A stretch of 64,000 bases of DNA. Source: Paenibacillus_S vulneris. Its GTDB lineage: Bacteria; Bacillota; Bacilli; Paenibacillales; NBRC-103111. Under the pieces are notes generated by a model. It was not told the origin of the DNA, searched no databases, and saw only the letters and a list, made by a program, of their open reading frames with translations. The translations under genes were made by a program, and so were the position numbers. The DNA lies in the NCBI RefSeq assembly GCF_039543185.1, contig NZ_BAABJG010000006.1:682001-746000 (forward strand), written 5' to 3'. Shown piece after piece: positions 17,005-24,171 of the stretch; position 1 is the first letter of the stretch; the number at the start of each line of letters is the position of its first letter.

Positions 17005-17046
17005 CATATGTAATGCCGAAAATGTTAAAACATACTTGAATGCCTA

Positions 17047-17202
17047 TTAGCTGTTGAAACGTTTCCAGGTGCTAGGATTGTTCGGATCAACAGGTTTTCC
17101 TGGTACATAAGCTTCGTCAGTGAAATCACCATAAACCGTGGAGGCCATAGTTTGGTTCACGTCAAGCACTTCAAGCACAGGCTTTTGCCATGTTTTTTTC
17201 AT
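17047..17202 (-). CDS. Paeninodin-family lasso peptide precursor (A)
   Basis: 51 residues; ATG 17202 has GGAGGTGAG eight bases upstream and lies 15 bp after the cyclase stop. The leader (MKKTWQKPVLEVLDVNQTM) carries Trp5-X2-Pro8-X-Leu10 for B1 binding, the Leu-Glu-Val-Leu-Asp-Val block and Thr18 at position -2, all typical of paeninodin-type precursors. The predicted core runs from Ala20 to Ser51 (32 residues), long for a lasso peptide. It begins Ala-Ser-Thr-Val-Tyr-Gly-Asp and ends Lys-Arg-Phe-Asn-Ser. The acceptor at position 7 is Asp26, implying a seven-residue ring; if cleavage were after Ala20, Asp29 would close a nine-residue ring. The C-terminal Ser is the expected kinase target. Confidence 0.9.
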   Translation of the reverse strand: MKKTWQKPVLEVLDVNQTMASTVYGDFTDEAYVPGKPVDPNNPSTWKRFNS

Positions 17203-17217
17203 CTTTCTCACCTCCTC

Positions 17218-19158
17218 TCAAGTCCATTGTTTAAGAAACCGGTACACAATCAGCCCGCGCATCAAAAACTTCAGCTCGGCATTCGTGGCGTCTTCAGGAC
17301 GCAAACCGGCTTTCACCTTGTCTATGCCCTTCCTGATCAAAGAGCCGTTCAGAAGCTCCGATATCGCGCTATCCCTGCTCATTTCGTCCAGCTCCCTGAT
17401 GAGTGAGGAATGGTGCGGAAGGATGCGATGAACCCAATCCGCCCCTTGGACTCCCCGCAGGGTCTGGTTCAGTCTTACGTTATCCGGCAGCAAGTTCTTC
17501 GTCGCTCTTCGGATCAGCGCTCTGTCCAGGCCGTTCTGCACGTACTGGCCTTCCGGGAGAGAGAGGCAGAACTGAATGACCCGAAGATCATTGGTAGGGT
17601 CCCTCTTCCATACCGAGTATCGCAGTGACAGCTTGGTAGCCAGCGTATTGCTTGCATTCCAGTGAAACAGCTCCTCGAAGTGGCTTTTCCTTTGTTCGAA
17701 TATATTAGGGGAGGCAAACCATCCGGAGTGGTCCATGCCATGCTGCTTCAGCTTATTGAACACGTCGGTTTTGCGGGCAAAGTCCGGATTGATCAGCATG
17801 GGGTAGTTGTAAGACTCGGCCGTTGGAAATAAACGGTCCATGATAGGAAAAGCAGTCCGGGCCACGGCAGGCAGCCTGCGCAGGCGGGCCCCTCCCACAT
17901 TTTTGCTGTAAAGGTGCAGCTCTTGAGCCAGCCGGATCCATTGCAGTCGTTTCAGCAAGACCCCGTAATAATCCATCGCCGATCCCCAGGAAATGCTCAA
18001 ATTGCCTCTGCCGCCGTTTAGCAGCACTCCCACATTCTGTTCCTGCGCCTTCTCGAACATCCCCTTCAACCAGAAGGAATTCTCAAAAAATTTGTACGGC
18101 ATTTCCATCGAGCTCAGGAAGCTGTCGATTTCCGTATAAGGATCGCTTCCGTCAAAATCGTGGTACGCAGCGTTAATCCCTCCGACATGCTGCACGATGG
18201 ATTGGATGAAGGGCCGTTCATCCGTCAAAATATAATCCGGCGTGAAATCCTCGAAACTCCCCGGAGGAATGTAGCTGAAGGTATGCAGCGGTTTGCCGCT
18301 CTTACGCAGTTCCTGAACGGCGAAGCCGGCAATGGACCCCGAATCCAGGCCCCCGCTTAACTGAGCCCCAACCTGCCGGTTCGTGCGCAGTCTGGATGCG
18401 ACGGCCTCCCGGAAAACCTCTTGAAAGGCCTCTACATAGTCGTCATCGGACTTCAGCTTTAAGCGCTCTTTCACGGATAAAGTACAGTATCGCTTCAGCG
18501 TCACTTGATTCCCTTCGATGGAGATGCTGTGGGCAGGCGGCACTTGGGCGATGTCCTTGTAAACCGTAGATGAAGCATCTACCACATCGGCCATCCCTAT
18601 GATGGCCAGGTATTCGGCTAACCACTGCTCATTGAGTGTCTTCCTGGTGTGTGGCAAGGATAAGAGGGGTTGGATAAGCGTACAGAAAGCGAAGCGCAGA
18701 TGATCCTGGTAGTAATACAATGTCCGCCCGCCGGAGAAGTCTCTCGCCCCGAACAGCCGCTGCTTTCCCGCATCCCAGATCATGAAGGCAAAATCACCCG
18801 CCAAATACTGCGGCGCCTCTTCTGCCCATTTGGCATAAGCAAGCAGGATCAATTCGCTGTCCGTTATCTCGGCTCTCCTGCCGTGATCAATCTGCAATGC
18901 GTTGAATAGCGCGAGACGGTTGTCGATGATGGCATCAGCAGTTATGACCAGCTGCCGCTCCGAATCATAATAGGGCAGCCGCTCCCGAAGGGATTCCGGC
19001 GTAATATGCTGCGCATGGCATCCGAGAAATATGTGCCCGCTTGACCAGGTATGGACAGCGTCCGAAGGAAAGTGCTGAAGTCCGGACATCAATGTCCGCC
19101 CATCTTCCGCAGGTACCGGTGCCTGCTCGAACTGATAAATTCCTGTTATGGCACTCAT
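17218..19158 (-). CDS. Lasso cyclase (C protein), asparagine synthetase-like
   Basis: 646 residues. An N-terminal glutamine-amidotransferase-like domain lacks the catalytic Cys (it begins Met-Ser-Ala-Ile-Thr-Gly), as is normal in lasso cyclases. The synthetase domain carries the ATP-binding motif Leu-Ser-Gly-Gly-Leu-Asp-Ser near residue 268. It adenylates the Asp/Glu side chain and closes the isopeptide with the new N-terminus. ATG at 19158 has AGGAAAGAGGAAAG upstream. It is the first gene of the lasso operon, with a sigma-A promoter at 19320-19348, two SinR-like boxes and a leader hairpin. Confidence 0.92.
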   Translation of the reverse strand: MSAITGIYQFEQAPVPAEDGRTLMSGLQHFPSDAVHTWSSGHIFLGCHAQHITPESLRERLPYYDSERQLVITADAIIDNRLALFNALQIDHGRRAEITDSELILLAYAKWAEEAPQYLAGDFAFMIWDAGKQRLFGARDFSGGRTLYYYQDHLRFAFCTLIQPLLSLPHTRKTLNEQWLAEYLAIIGMADVVDASSTVYKDIAQVPPAHSISIEGNQVTLKRYCTLSVKERLKLKSDDDYVEAFQEVFREAVASRLRTNRQVGAQLSGGLDSGSIAGFAVQELRKSGKPLHTFSYIPPGSFEDFTPDYILTDERPFIQSIVQHVGGINAAYHDFDGSDPYTEIDSFLSSMEMPYKFFENSFWLKGMFEKAQEQNVGVLLNGGRGNLSISWGSAMDYYGVLLKRLQWIRLAQELHLYSKNVGGARLRRLPAVARTAFPIMDRLFPTAESYNYPMLINPDFARKTDVFNKLKQHGMDHSGWFASPNIFEQRKSHFEELFHWNASNTLATKLSLRYSVWKRDPTNDLRVIQFCLSLPEGQYVQNGLDRALIRRATKNLLPDNVRLNQTLRGVQGADWVHRILPHHSSLIRELDEMSRDSAISELLNGSLIRKGIDKVKAGLRPEDATNAELKFLMRGLIVYRFLKQWT

Positions 19159-19203
19159 GCTTTCCTCTTTCCTCCGTAACGCTTTGTGATAATAATCATT
19201 TTT

Positions 19204-19219
19204 GTTCTTAATAACGAAT
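19204..19219. promoter_or_regulatory. SinR-like box in lasso operon leader
   Basis: GTTCTTAATAACGAAT is an imperfect palindrome of the shared box, about 45 bp upstream of the lasso cyclase ATG. Its centre is 94 bp from the promoter-proximal box, or about nine DNA turns. Confidence 0.68.
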
Positions 19220-19239
19220 ATTAATTGCTAAAGAAAGTG

Positions 19240-19261
19240 ATTCCGCAAGAAAATGCGGAAT
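19240..19261 (-). other. Leader hairpin of the lasso operon
   Basis: ATTCCGCA and TGCGGAAT form a perfect 8-bp stem around a 6-nt A-rich loop in the untranslated leader, between the two operator copies. It has no T-run and is probably not a terminator. Its role is unknown. Confidence 0.45.
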
Positions 19262-19297
19262 GTATGCTGCTTTTGTTATCTATAACGATCAGTTTTT

Positions 19298-19313
19298 GTT
19301 CTTTATTAAGAAC
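19298..19313. promoter_or_regulatory. SinR-like box at the predicted start site of the lasso operon
   Basis: GTTCTTTATTAAGAAC has two complete GTTCTTT/GTTCTTA half-sites in inverted orientation, flanked by a further TT/AA pair. It covers about +1 to +16 of the predicted transcript, a repressor position. A degenerate relative, GTTATCTATAACGATC, lies at 19275-19290. Confidence 0.75.
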
Positions 19314-19319
19314 AATCTC

Positions 19320-19348
19320 AGAATAGCATCTTGCGATTATTGTGTCAA
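19320..19348 (-). promoter_or_regulatory. Sigma-A promoter of the lasso operon
   Basis: On the minus strand TTGACA (19348-19343), 17 bp, TATTCT (19325-19320). It begins 5 bp after the stop codon of the 569-residue gene and there is no terminator between, so read-through from the wzz operon is possible. Confidence 0.75.
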
Positions 19349-19353
19349 CAGTT

Positions 19354-21063
19354 TTATTGCAGCGTTGCAATTAATCGTTCCGCTTGGCCATACGGCGTAT
19401 CGACGGTCTCATAAATACGAAGGGAATTGGAAAATTCGTAAAGAACCGAATCCATGTTCATCGTTTGCGTTCCTGTCCCCACATGATTTTCCCCGTTAAA
19501 TGAAAGCGTCTTGGAGCCAATCACCTTCCCTTTGTCATCGACAAGCTCAACCTTCATTTTCGGGAAGCTTTGATCGACCACAACCTGCTCCTGAAGATTG
19601 ACCTCCATATCGATGCTCAGCTTATAGGAATACGGGAAGCTTTCCCGGGCAGCGCCATAGAACACCTCGGCCTTCCAGCTGTTAATCTTTATTTGGAACG
19701 GATAGAACGAGAGAGAGGCATCCTCCGACTTTTCCGGCTTCACCATGGTCTTGAAGGTTGCAATCGGAATGCTGTACGGGGCCACGGTTTCACTGTCCAA
19801 AATCTCCATGACAAGCTGATCGCCCTTCTCAGTGCTTGGCAGCACAAAAGAATAGTACATGACATAGCTGACATTCGGAGTCAGAGTCTCCACAACGGCA
19901 TTCTGGCGGGTACCCGTATACTTCGTCCCATCGACTCCCATCAGCTGAGCCTGGAACTTAGGGACAGGCATAGGCCGGTCACTGCGATTGGTCAGCTTGA
20001 ATTTGGCCACCGCCGCTTTAAAGCCCCCTCCGACGCTTTCATTCATTTGGAGGGATGTCATGGAAACCGAAATTTCAGGCTGAATGACACGATTCAGCGG
20101 ATCAAACTCAATCGGACTGTTCCATACATAGATCTTGGGCTGATCCCCCGCGTTGGCTTCAGCTTCATTCGGCAAAGAGAGATCGAACTGGCCTATGGCG
20201 TATTCGATTTTGGTTTTGTCATCGGTGGCAAAGCTTTCCGGCGTCAACACTGTCAATCCGGACAGCTCATCCTTCTTCCCGGCGGGAATAGCGTAGTGGA
20301 TATACTGCTGCTCCCCGGGACCGAGCATGATCGGATCTTTCTCCAGCCTTACACCTGCGAACACCTTCTTATCGGATTTTCCGTTGATGCGAAAGTCCGG
20401 TATCGCTTTTTTCTTATCGCTATGGTTCGTCGCCAGCAGCCCGAGGATCGTTCTAGGCCCTTGAGGTGTATTTTGCTCGCTCAGGTTAACCGGCTTATAC
20501 TCCAGCGAGGTAGATAGAACCGGGACCGTAAAGCTTTCCTCCCAAGGCCGCTTGGCGAGCGAGTCGGAGAAGACGGCAGTGTCCCCTCTCCATTCTATAG
20601 AAGAGATAGGGATAGACACGATCGTTTGCTCCGATCTCGGGGACACGAACTCATCTACGTCAACCCAAGAAATCTCGGCCAGCGAGAATGCATCCTCACG
20701 GTCAATAACGATCATATAGCTGAGTTCTACCGTTTCCTTCGGCTGAATGGCAATCACATTATCGGCACTGGGACGCAGCGTATAGAGCACGCCGTCCTCC
20801 GTTTTGACTCTGACATCATAATCAGGCACCCGGGTTAATCGGCTCCCGTCATTCGTCAGGCGGACAACCGCCCCGATTCGGGTCCCTTCCGCCACCTGCT
20901 CATTAAGAATACTTTTCACAGCTGCCTTGACTGATGAATTAAGCGAATATTCCTTCGTTATCGGCAGCCCCTCTTCCGCTATGGCCAAATACGATGCGGA
21001 GGGAAGGAGCAAGGAGAATAGGGTAATGACCATTAGTAACGTCTGTTTCCATTTTGTTCTCAA
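19354..21063 (-). CDS. Secreted protein of unknown function with repeated beta-sandwich-like units
   Basis: 569 residues with a clear signal peptide (basic start, hydrophobic stretch to about residue 28). I do not recognise a named family. The sequence repeats a theme: a strand ending in an Asn-X-Ser/Asp segment, then Asp-Gly-X-Lys/Leu-Tyr, an Ile/Val-Gln-Pro-Lys-Glu-like turn, and Tyr-X-Ile/Phe-Val-X-Asp/Pro. This suggests several Ig-like modules (about residues 45-155, 180-265, 330-430). It is the last gene of the wzz-cpsD-HlyD operon, 26 bp after the HlyD-like gene, and may work with it at the cell surface in EPS export. Confidence 0.7.
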   Translation of the reverse strand: MRTKWKQTLLMVITLFSLLLPSASYLAIAEEGLPITKEYSLNSSVKAAVKSILNEQVAEGTRIGAVVRLTNDGSRLTRVPDYDVRVKTEDGVLYTLRPSADNVIAIQPKETVELSYMIVIDREDAFSLAEISWVDVDEFVSPRSEQTIVSIPISSIEWRGDTAVFSDSLAKRPWEESFTVPVLSTSLEYKPVNLSEQNTPQGPRTILGLLATNHSDKKKAIPDFRINGKSDKKVFAGVRLEKDPIMLGPGEQQYIHYAIPAGKKDELSGLTVLTPESFATDDKTKIEYAIGQFDLSLPNEAEANAGDQPKIYVWNSPIEFDPLNRVIQPEISVSMTSLQMNESVGGGFKAAVAKFKLTNRSDRPMPVPKFQAQLMGVDGTKYTGTRQNAVVETLTPNVSYVMYYSFVLPSTEKGDQLVMEILDSETVAPYSIPIATFKTMVKPEKSEDASLSFYPFQIKINSWKAEVFYGAARESFPYSYKLSIDMEVNLQEQVVVDQSFPKMKVELVDDKGKVIGSKTLSFNGENHVGTGTQTMNMDSVLYEFSNSLRIYETVDTPYGQAERLIATLQ

Positions 21064-21089
21064 TACGGTTCACTCCAATTGTATTTTTG

Positions 21090-22436
21090 CTATTCTGCGA
21101 CGGTGTACTGCACCCGTTCCTTATCCTTTAGTTGGCCAGGGTTAGTTACTACGACCAGCTCCCCTTCCTTCACGCCGGAGAGAATCTCCTGAGTCGTGTC
21201 GTTGAGCCGGCCCAGCTGAACCGGGCGCTTCTCGACAATATCACCGGATAGGACATAAACGTAAGAATCCTGCCCATCCTTAATTACGCTATACGTGGGA
21301 ACACCCAGGACGATTTGATCCTTCTCATCCGTCAGTTGAAGCCATACCTTCATCCCCGGCTTTAGAGCCATGTCTTTATTAGGGACATCCAGATTGATCT
21401 CATAGGCCTTGGTCTCCGGACTTGCTACCTTGGACAGGAAGCTGATCTTGGCCTTGGATTTCGGCGCTTCTCCCTGCAAGTAGTAGGCCATCTCCGTCTT
21501 GCCGTCGGCATATTTCCACTCTGCTTCCGACAGCTGCGCTTTAAGCTTGATCGGGTCCAGCTTCTGAACCAGCCCCAGCTTGGTTCCGGCCGAAATACTC
21601 ATGCCCACCTCAAAAGGAAGCTCGGTTAATATGCCGCTGACCGGGGATTTCACTTCCAGATAAGTCAGCGACTGCTCGACCTGCAGCTGCGCCATTTGCG
21701 CGTTTTTCAGCTGTGTCTCCAGCTCCGAGGTTGCATCGACAGGCTCCAACCGGGCGAGCTTTTCCTTAAGCATCTCCAGATCGGTCCGGCTGTTTCTCAG
21801 CTGAACCTCCATCTGATAAACCTGCGTTTTGTTCGCCAGCCCGACCTCGTAGTCATTTTTTGTCTTATTATAATTGCGGGTCAAATCATTCAGCGCCTGC
21901 TCCTGCTTCTTGATGGAGTCGTTAAGCTCCCGCTTCTGATTCTCCATCTCTTTTCTTGCTCTCTCCTTCGCCTTGGCGATAGCGTCCTGGATCGTCTGAA
22001 CGGCGAAGGCCGCCTTCTCTTTCTCGAACTTGGCTTCGGTGGAGTTTAAGCGGACGATAACATCGCCCTCCTGAACGACATCGCCGCGGGCTTTTAAAAT
22101 AGCCTCAATATCTCCTGCCGCTTTGGCGGTAATGTCGAATTGGACAGAGGACTGCACGTCGGCGGCATGAACCATCGGCTCGCCGATTTTTTGCTTGGTG
22201 ACCTTGGATACCTTGACGCTCTTCAGCCCCTGCGCCTGAACGGCAGCGGCATTTCCATCCGAGCTTATCGGTATCGTCTCCGAGCAGCCCGCAATAATGA
22301 CAAAGCTCAACGCCAAAATGCAGATCGTTCTTACGTTTCGGCGATGCGGTCCTAACCGTTTTCTTCTCATCGTCGTTCTTACCCTCTCTTCTCGGAACAA
22401 TGATCTATCTATCGGCACTTCTTTTTTGGATTCCAT
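21090..22436 (-). CDS. HlyD/RND-type adaptor lipoprotein
   Basis: 448 residues if started at ATG 22436, which overlaps the CpsD stop as TAATG (translational coupling). ATG 22370 gives a shorter protein that begins directly with the signal peptide. A lipobox Ile-Ala-Gly-Cys51 predicts a lipoprotein. Then follow a biotinyl-lipoyl-like half motif, a long alpha-helical coiled coil (about residues 135-245) with an arginine/lysine-rich heptad pattern, and the adaptor beta domains. Such adaptors bridge a membrane transporter and the outside. No RND or ABC partner is adjacent, so its partner may be the EPS export machinery; that is inference. Confidence 0.85.
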   Translation of the reverse strand: MESKKEVPIDRSLFREERVRTTMRRKRLGPHRRNVRTICILALSFVIIAGCSETIPISSDGNAAAVQAQGLKSVKVSKVTKQKIGEPMVHAADVQSSVQFDITAKAAGDIEAILKARGDVVQEGDVIVRLNSTEAKFEKEKAAFAVQTIQDAIAKAKERARKEMENQKRELNDSIKKQEQALNDLTRNYNKTKNDYEVGLANKTQVYQMEVQLRNSRTDLEMLKEKLARLEPVDATSELETQLKNAQMAQLQVEQSLTYLEVKSPVSGILTELPFEVGMSISAGTKLGLVQKLDPIKLKAQLSEAEWKYADGKTEMAYYLQGEAPKSKAKISFLSKVASPETKAYEINLDVPNKDMALKPGMKVWLQLTDEKDQIVLGVPTYSVIKDGQDSYVYVLSGDIVEKRPVQLGRLNDTTQEILSGVKEGELVVVTNPGQLKDKERVQYTVAE

Positions 22437-23110
22437 TAATATAGAAGCAGCTCAGAGTTCTTGGGATGAATTTTATTGAAAACAACCCCCAACAGCCGTG
22501 CCTTGGCTAGCTCAAGCTCCTCCTTCACCTTTTTGGCCGCTTGTTTTTTTAGCTTGCCGTGTTCAGCCACCAGCAGCACGCCGTCACACTGGGCAGCCAC
22601 AATTTTGGCATCGGTTAACGACAATACGGAGGAGCTGTCGATGAAAATCATATCGAACCGGCACTTCATCTCTTCGAGAAGCTGCTTCATGGCTTGGGAA
22701 GCCAGCAGCTCCGCAGGATAATTGGGAATGGGCCCGGAAGGAATGACAGAGAGATTGCGGATGGAGGTTTCCATAATGTAATCATCTATGGCATGGATCT
22801 CCGGATTCATCAGATAGCCGCTCAAGCCTTTGCTGTTGTCTCCGCCGAATAGGCGGTGAAGCGAAGGATTGCGCAAATCCCCATCTATGAGCAGCACTTT
22901 TTTCTCAATCTTGGCGTAAGCGATGGCTGCATTGACGGCTGTCGTCGTCTTCCCTTCTCCTCTTCCTGCCGAGGTCAGTGATACTGTTTGTATCCCTTGG
23001 TCCATAACGAATGCTTCCATATTAAATCTTAGGGCGCGATAGGATTCCGAAGCCAGGGAAGCAGGGTTGTTCTCCATAATCAGTTCCGGTTTAGCGGATG
23101 GTATTGACAT
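22436..23110 (-). CDS. CpsD/CapB/EpsB-like bacterial tyrosine kinase
   Basis: 224 residues of the P-loop BY-kinase family: Walker A Ser-Ala-Gly-Arg-Gly-Glu-Gly-Lys-Thr-Thr near residue 47, Walker A' Leu-Leu-Ile-Asp-Gly-Asp-Leu-Arg near 75 and Walker B Phe-Ile-Asp-Ser near 158. In Gram-positive bacteria it works with the Wzz-like membrane activator to control EPS chain length. The usual C-terminal Tyr cluster is almost absent; only a single terminal Tyr follows Glu-Leu-Leu-Leu. It overlaps the upstream wzz gene by 20 bp. Confidence 0.92.
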   Translation of the reverse strand: MSIPSAKPELIMENNPASLASESYRALRFNMEAFVMDQGIQTVSLTSAGRGEGKTTTAVNAAIAYAKIEKKVLLIDGDLRNPSLHRLFGGDNSKGLSGYLMNPEIHAIDDYIMETSIRNLSVIPSGPIPNYPAELLASQAMKQLLEEMKCRFDMIFIDSSSVLSLTDAKIVAAQCDGVLLVAEHGKLKKQAAKKVKEELELAKARLLGVVFNKIHPKNSELLLY

Positions 23111-23852
23111 GCTGCATCTCTCCTACTTTCCTTCTTGTCTTTCTTCCCGAGCTGGTCTGAACGTCCGCTCCCTTCATTACGGGGACGAACGCCAAGGTGG
23201 ATGCTGCAAGCAGCTGGCGCACATCTTCTTCTGTTTTGACCGTGTCGTCCATTGCATCCAGCAACAGCGCAATACCGATAGCCACAACGAGAGAAGCGGC
23301 AAAGCTCAGTACGATATATTGATTCGACTTTTTATTAACGGGAACCGGGTAGTCCTGCATCTTGGCTCTATTCAAAATCGTAATGTTATCGACCTTCATA
23401 ATCTTGGGGATTTCCGATTGAAACACCTCGGAGACTGCGTTGACTATTTTGACGGCTTTCTCATAGGAGGCATTGGTTGTAACGATGGTCATGACCTGCG
23501 TGTCGTGCAAGCCGGCCACATTGGTCATGGCAATGAGTTGTTCGGCAGTGAGGTTCAGATCGGGATAACGTTGAACGACCTTATCCATGATGGCGGGGGT
23601 TTTGATGATTTCCTTATATGTATTGATCAGTCCGATGTTTACACCGATCGCCCCAAAGTCTATCTGCTCTCTTCCCATTTGATCCTTTTCGCTGGTCTTG
23701 TTAACTATCAGCTTGGTGGAAGCCGTATACATCGGCTGATAATTCAGGTTGCTATAGACGGCCGTGAGTGCGGTACACAGAAGTACAAATAGGGCAATCA
23801 TCCAGATCCGCCTCTTTATGATCAGAAAATACTCTCTTAAATTGATTTCCAT
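23091..23852 (-). CDS. Wzz/CapA/EpsA-like chain-length and kinase activator membrane protein
   Basis: 253 residues from ATG 23852, preceded by GGGGGAG; an upstream ATG at 23921 lies within the operator and is rejected. Two membrane segments (about residues 16-36 and 185-207) flank an extracytoplasmic Wzz domain. After the second segment lies a short cytoplasmic tail that would touch the CpsD kinase. It is the first gene of the operon and is driven by two overlapping promoters with GATAC palindromes. Confidence 0.9.
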   Translation of the reverse strand: MEINLREYFLIIKRRIWMIALFVLLCTALTAVYSNLNYQPMYTASTKLIVNKTSEKDQMGREQIDFGAIGVNIGLINTYKEIIKTPAIMDKVVQRYPDLNLTAEQLIAMTNVAGLHDTQVMTIVTTNASYEKAVKIVNAVSEVFQSEIPKIMKVDNITILNRAKMQDYPVPVNKKSNQYIVLSFAASLVVAIGIALLLDAMDDTVKTEEDVRQLLAASTLAFVPVMKGADVQTSSGRKTRRKVGEMQHVNTIR

Positions 23853-23901
23853 AATTCTCCCCCAGCGAAAAATAGTTGCTTGCCATGGCACCCTAAGTTC
23901 C

Positions 23902-23922
23902 AATGATACTATTTGTATCATT
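23902..23922. promoter_or_regulatory. GATAC palindrome, operator at wzz promoter P2
   Basis: AATGATAC-TATTT-GTATCATT is a perfect inverted repeat. It spans the -10 and spacer of P2. A related 19-bp site lies at 23941-23959 and a half-site (TTTTGTATCA) at 23991-24000. The binding protein is unknown to me. Confidence 0.65.
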
Positions 23923-23934
23923 GCCTATAGTCAA
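23906..23934 (-). promoter_or_regulatory. wzz operon promoter P2
   Basis: On the minus strand TTGACT (23934-23929), 17 bp, TAGTAT (23911-23906). Its -35 begins one base after the -10 of P1, so the two promoters are stacked. Confidence 0.6.
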
Positions 23935-23935
23935 T

Positions 23936-23964
23936 ACTTTATGACACTTTTTGTATCGTGTCAA
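23936..23964 (-). promoter_or_regulatory. wzz operon promoter P1
   Basis: On the minus strand TTGACA (23964-23959), 17 bp, TAAAGT (23941-23936). The spacer is filled by the second GATAC-type site (CGATACAAAAAGTGTCA), so a bound regulator would occlude polymerase. Confidence 0.62.
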
Positions 23965-24075
23965 CTGCGTATTTTCAGCCATTCGCTCCGTTTTGTATCA
24001 AATTTCACAGAATCTAAATAAAAATTTCTTTACATCTTTCGTCAGGCAGACAGGAACCCAGCTTGCACTACTTTT

Positions 24076-24090
24076 GTTCTCTTTAGAATA
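24076..24090 (+). promoter_or_regulatory. Possible degenerate SinR-like box before the fibronectin-III gene
   Basis: GTTCTCTTTAGAATA holds one exact GTTCTCT half-site (SinR consensus GTTCTYT) and a poor second half. It lies 96 bp upstream of the plus-strand gene at 24172. A separate perfect palindrome ACTATG-AAAA-CATAGT lies at 24125-24140. Both are weaker evidence than the minus-strand boxes. Confidence 0.3.
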
Positions 24091-24171
24091 CGCTCTGAGG
24101 CTCTATTCACAATTCACCATTCGAACTATGAAAACATAGTATAAATAAAAGATTATAAAGGGGTGAGTATA

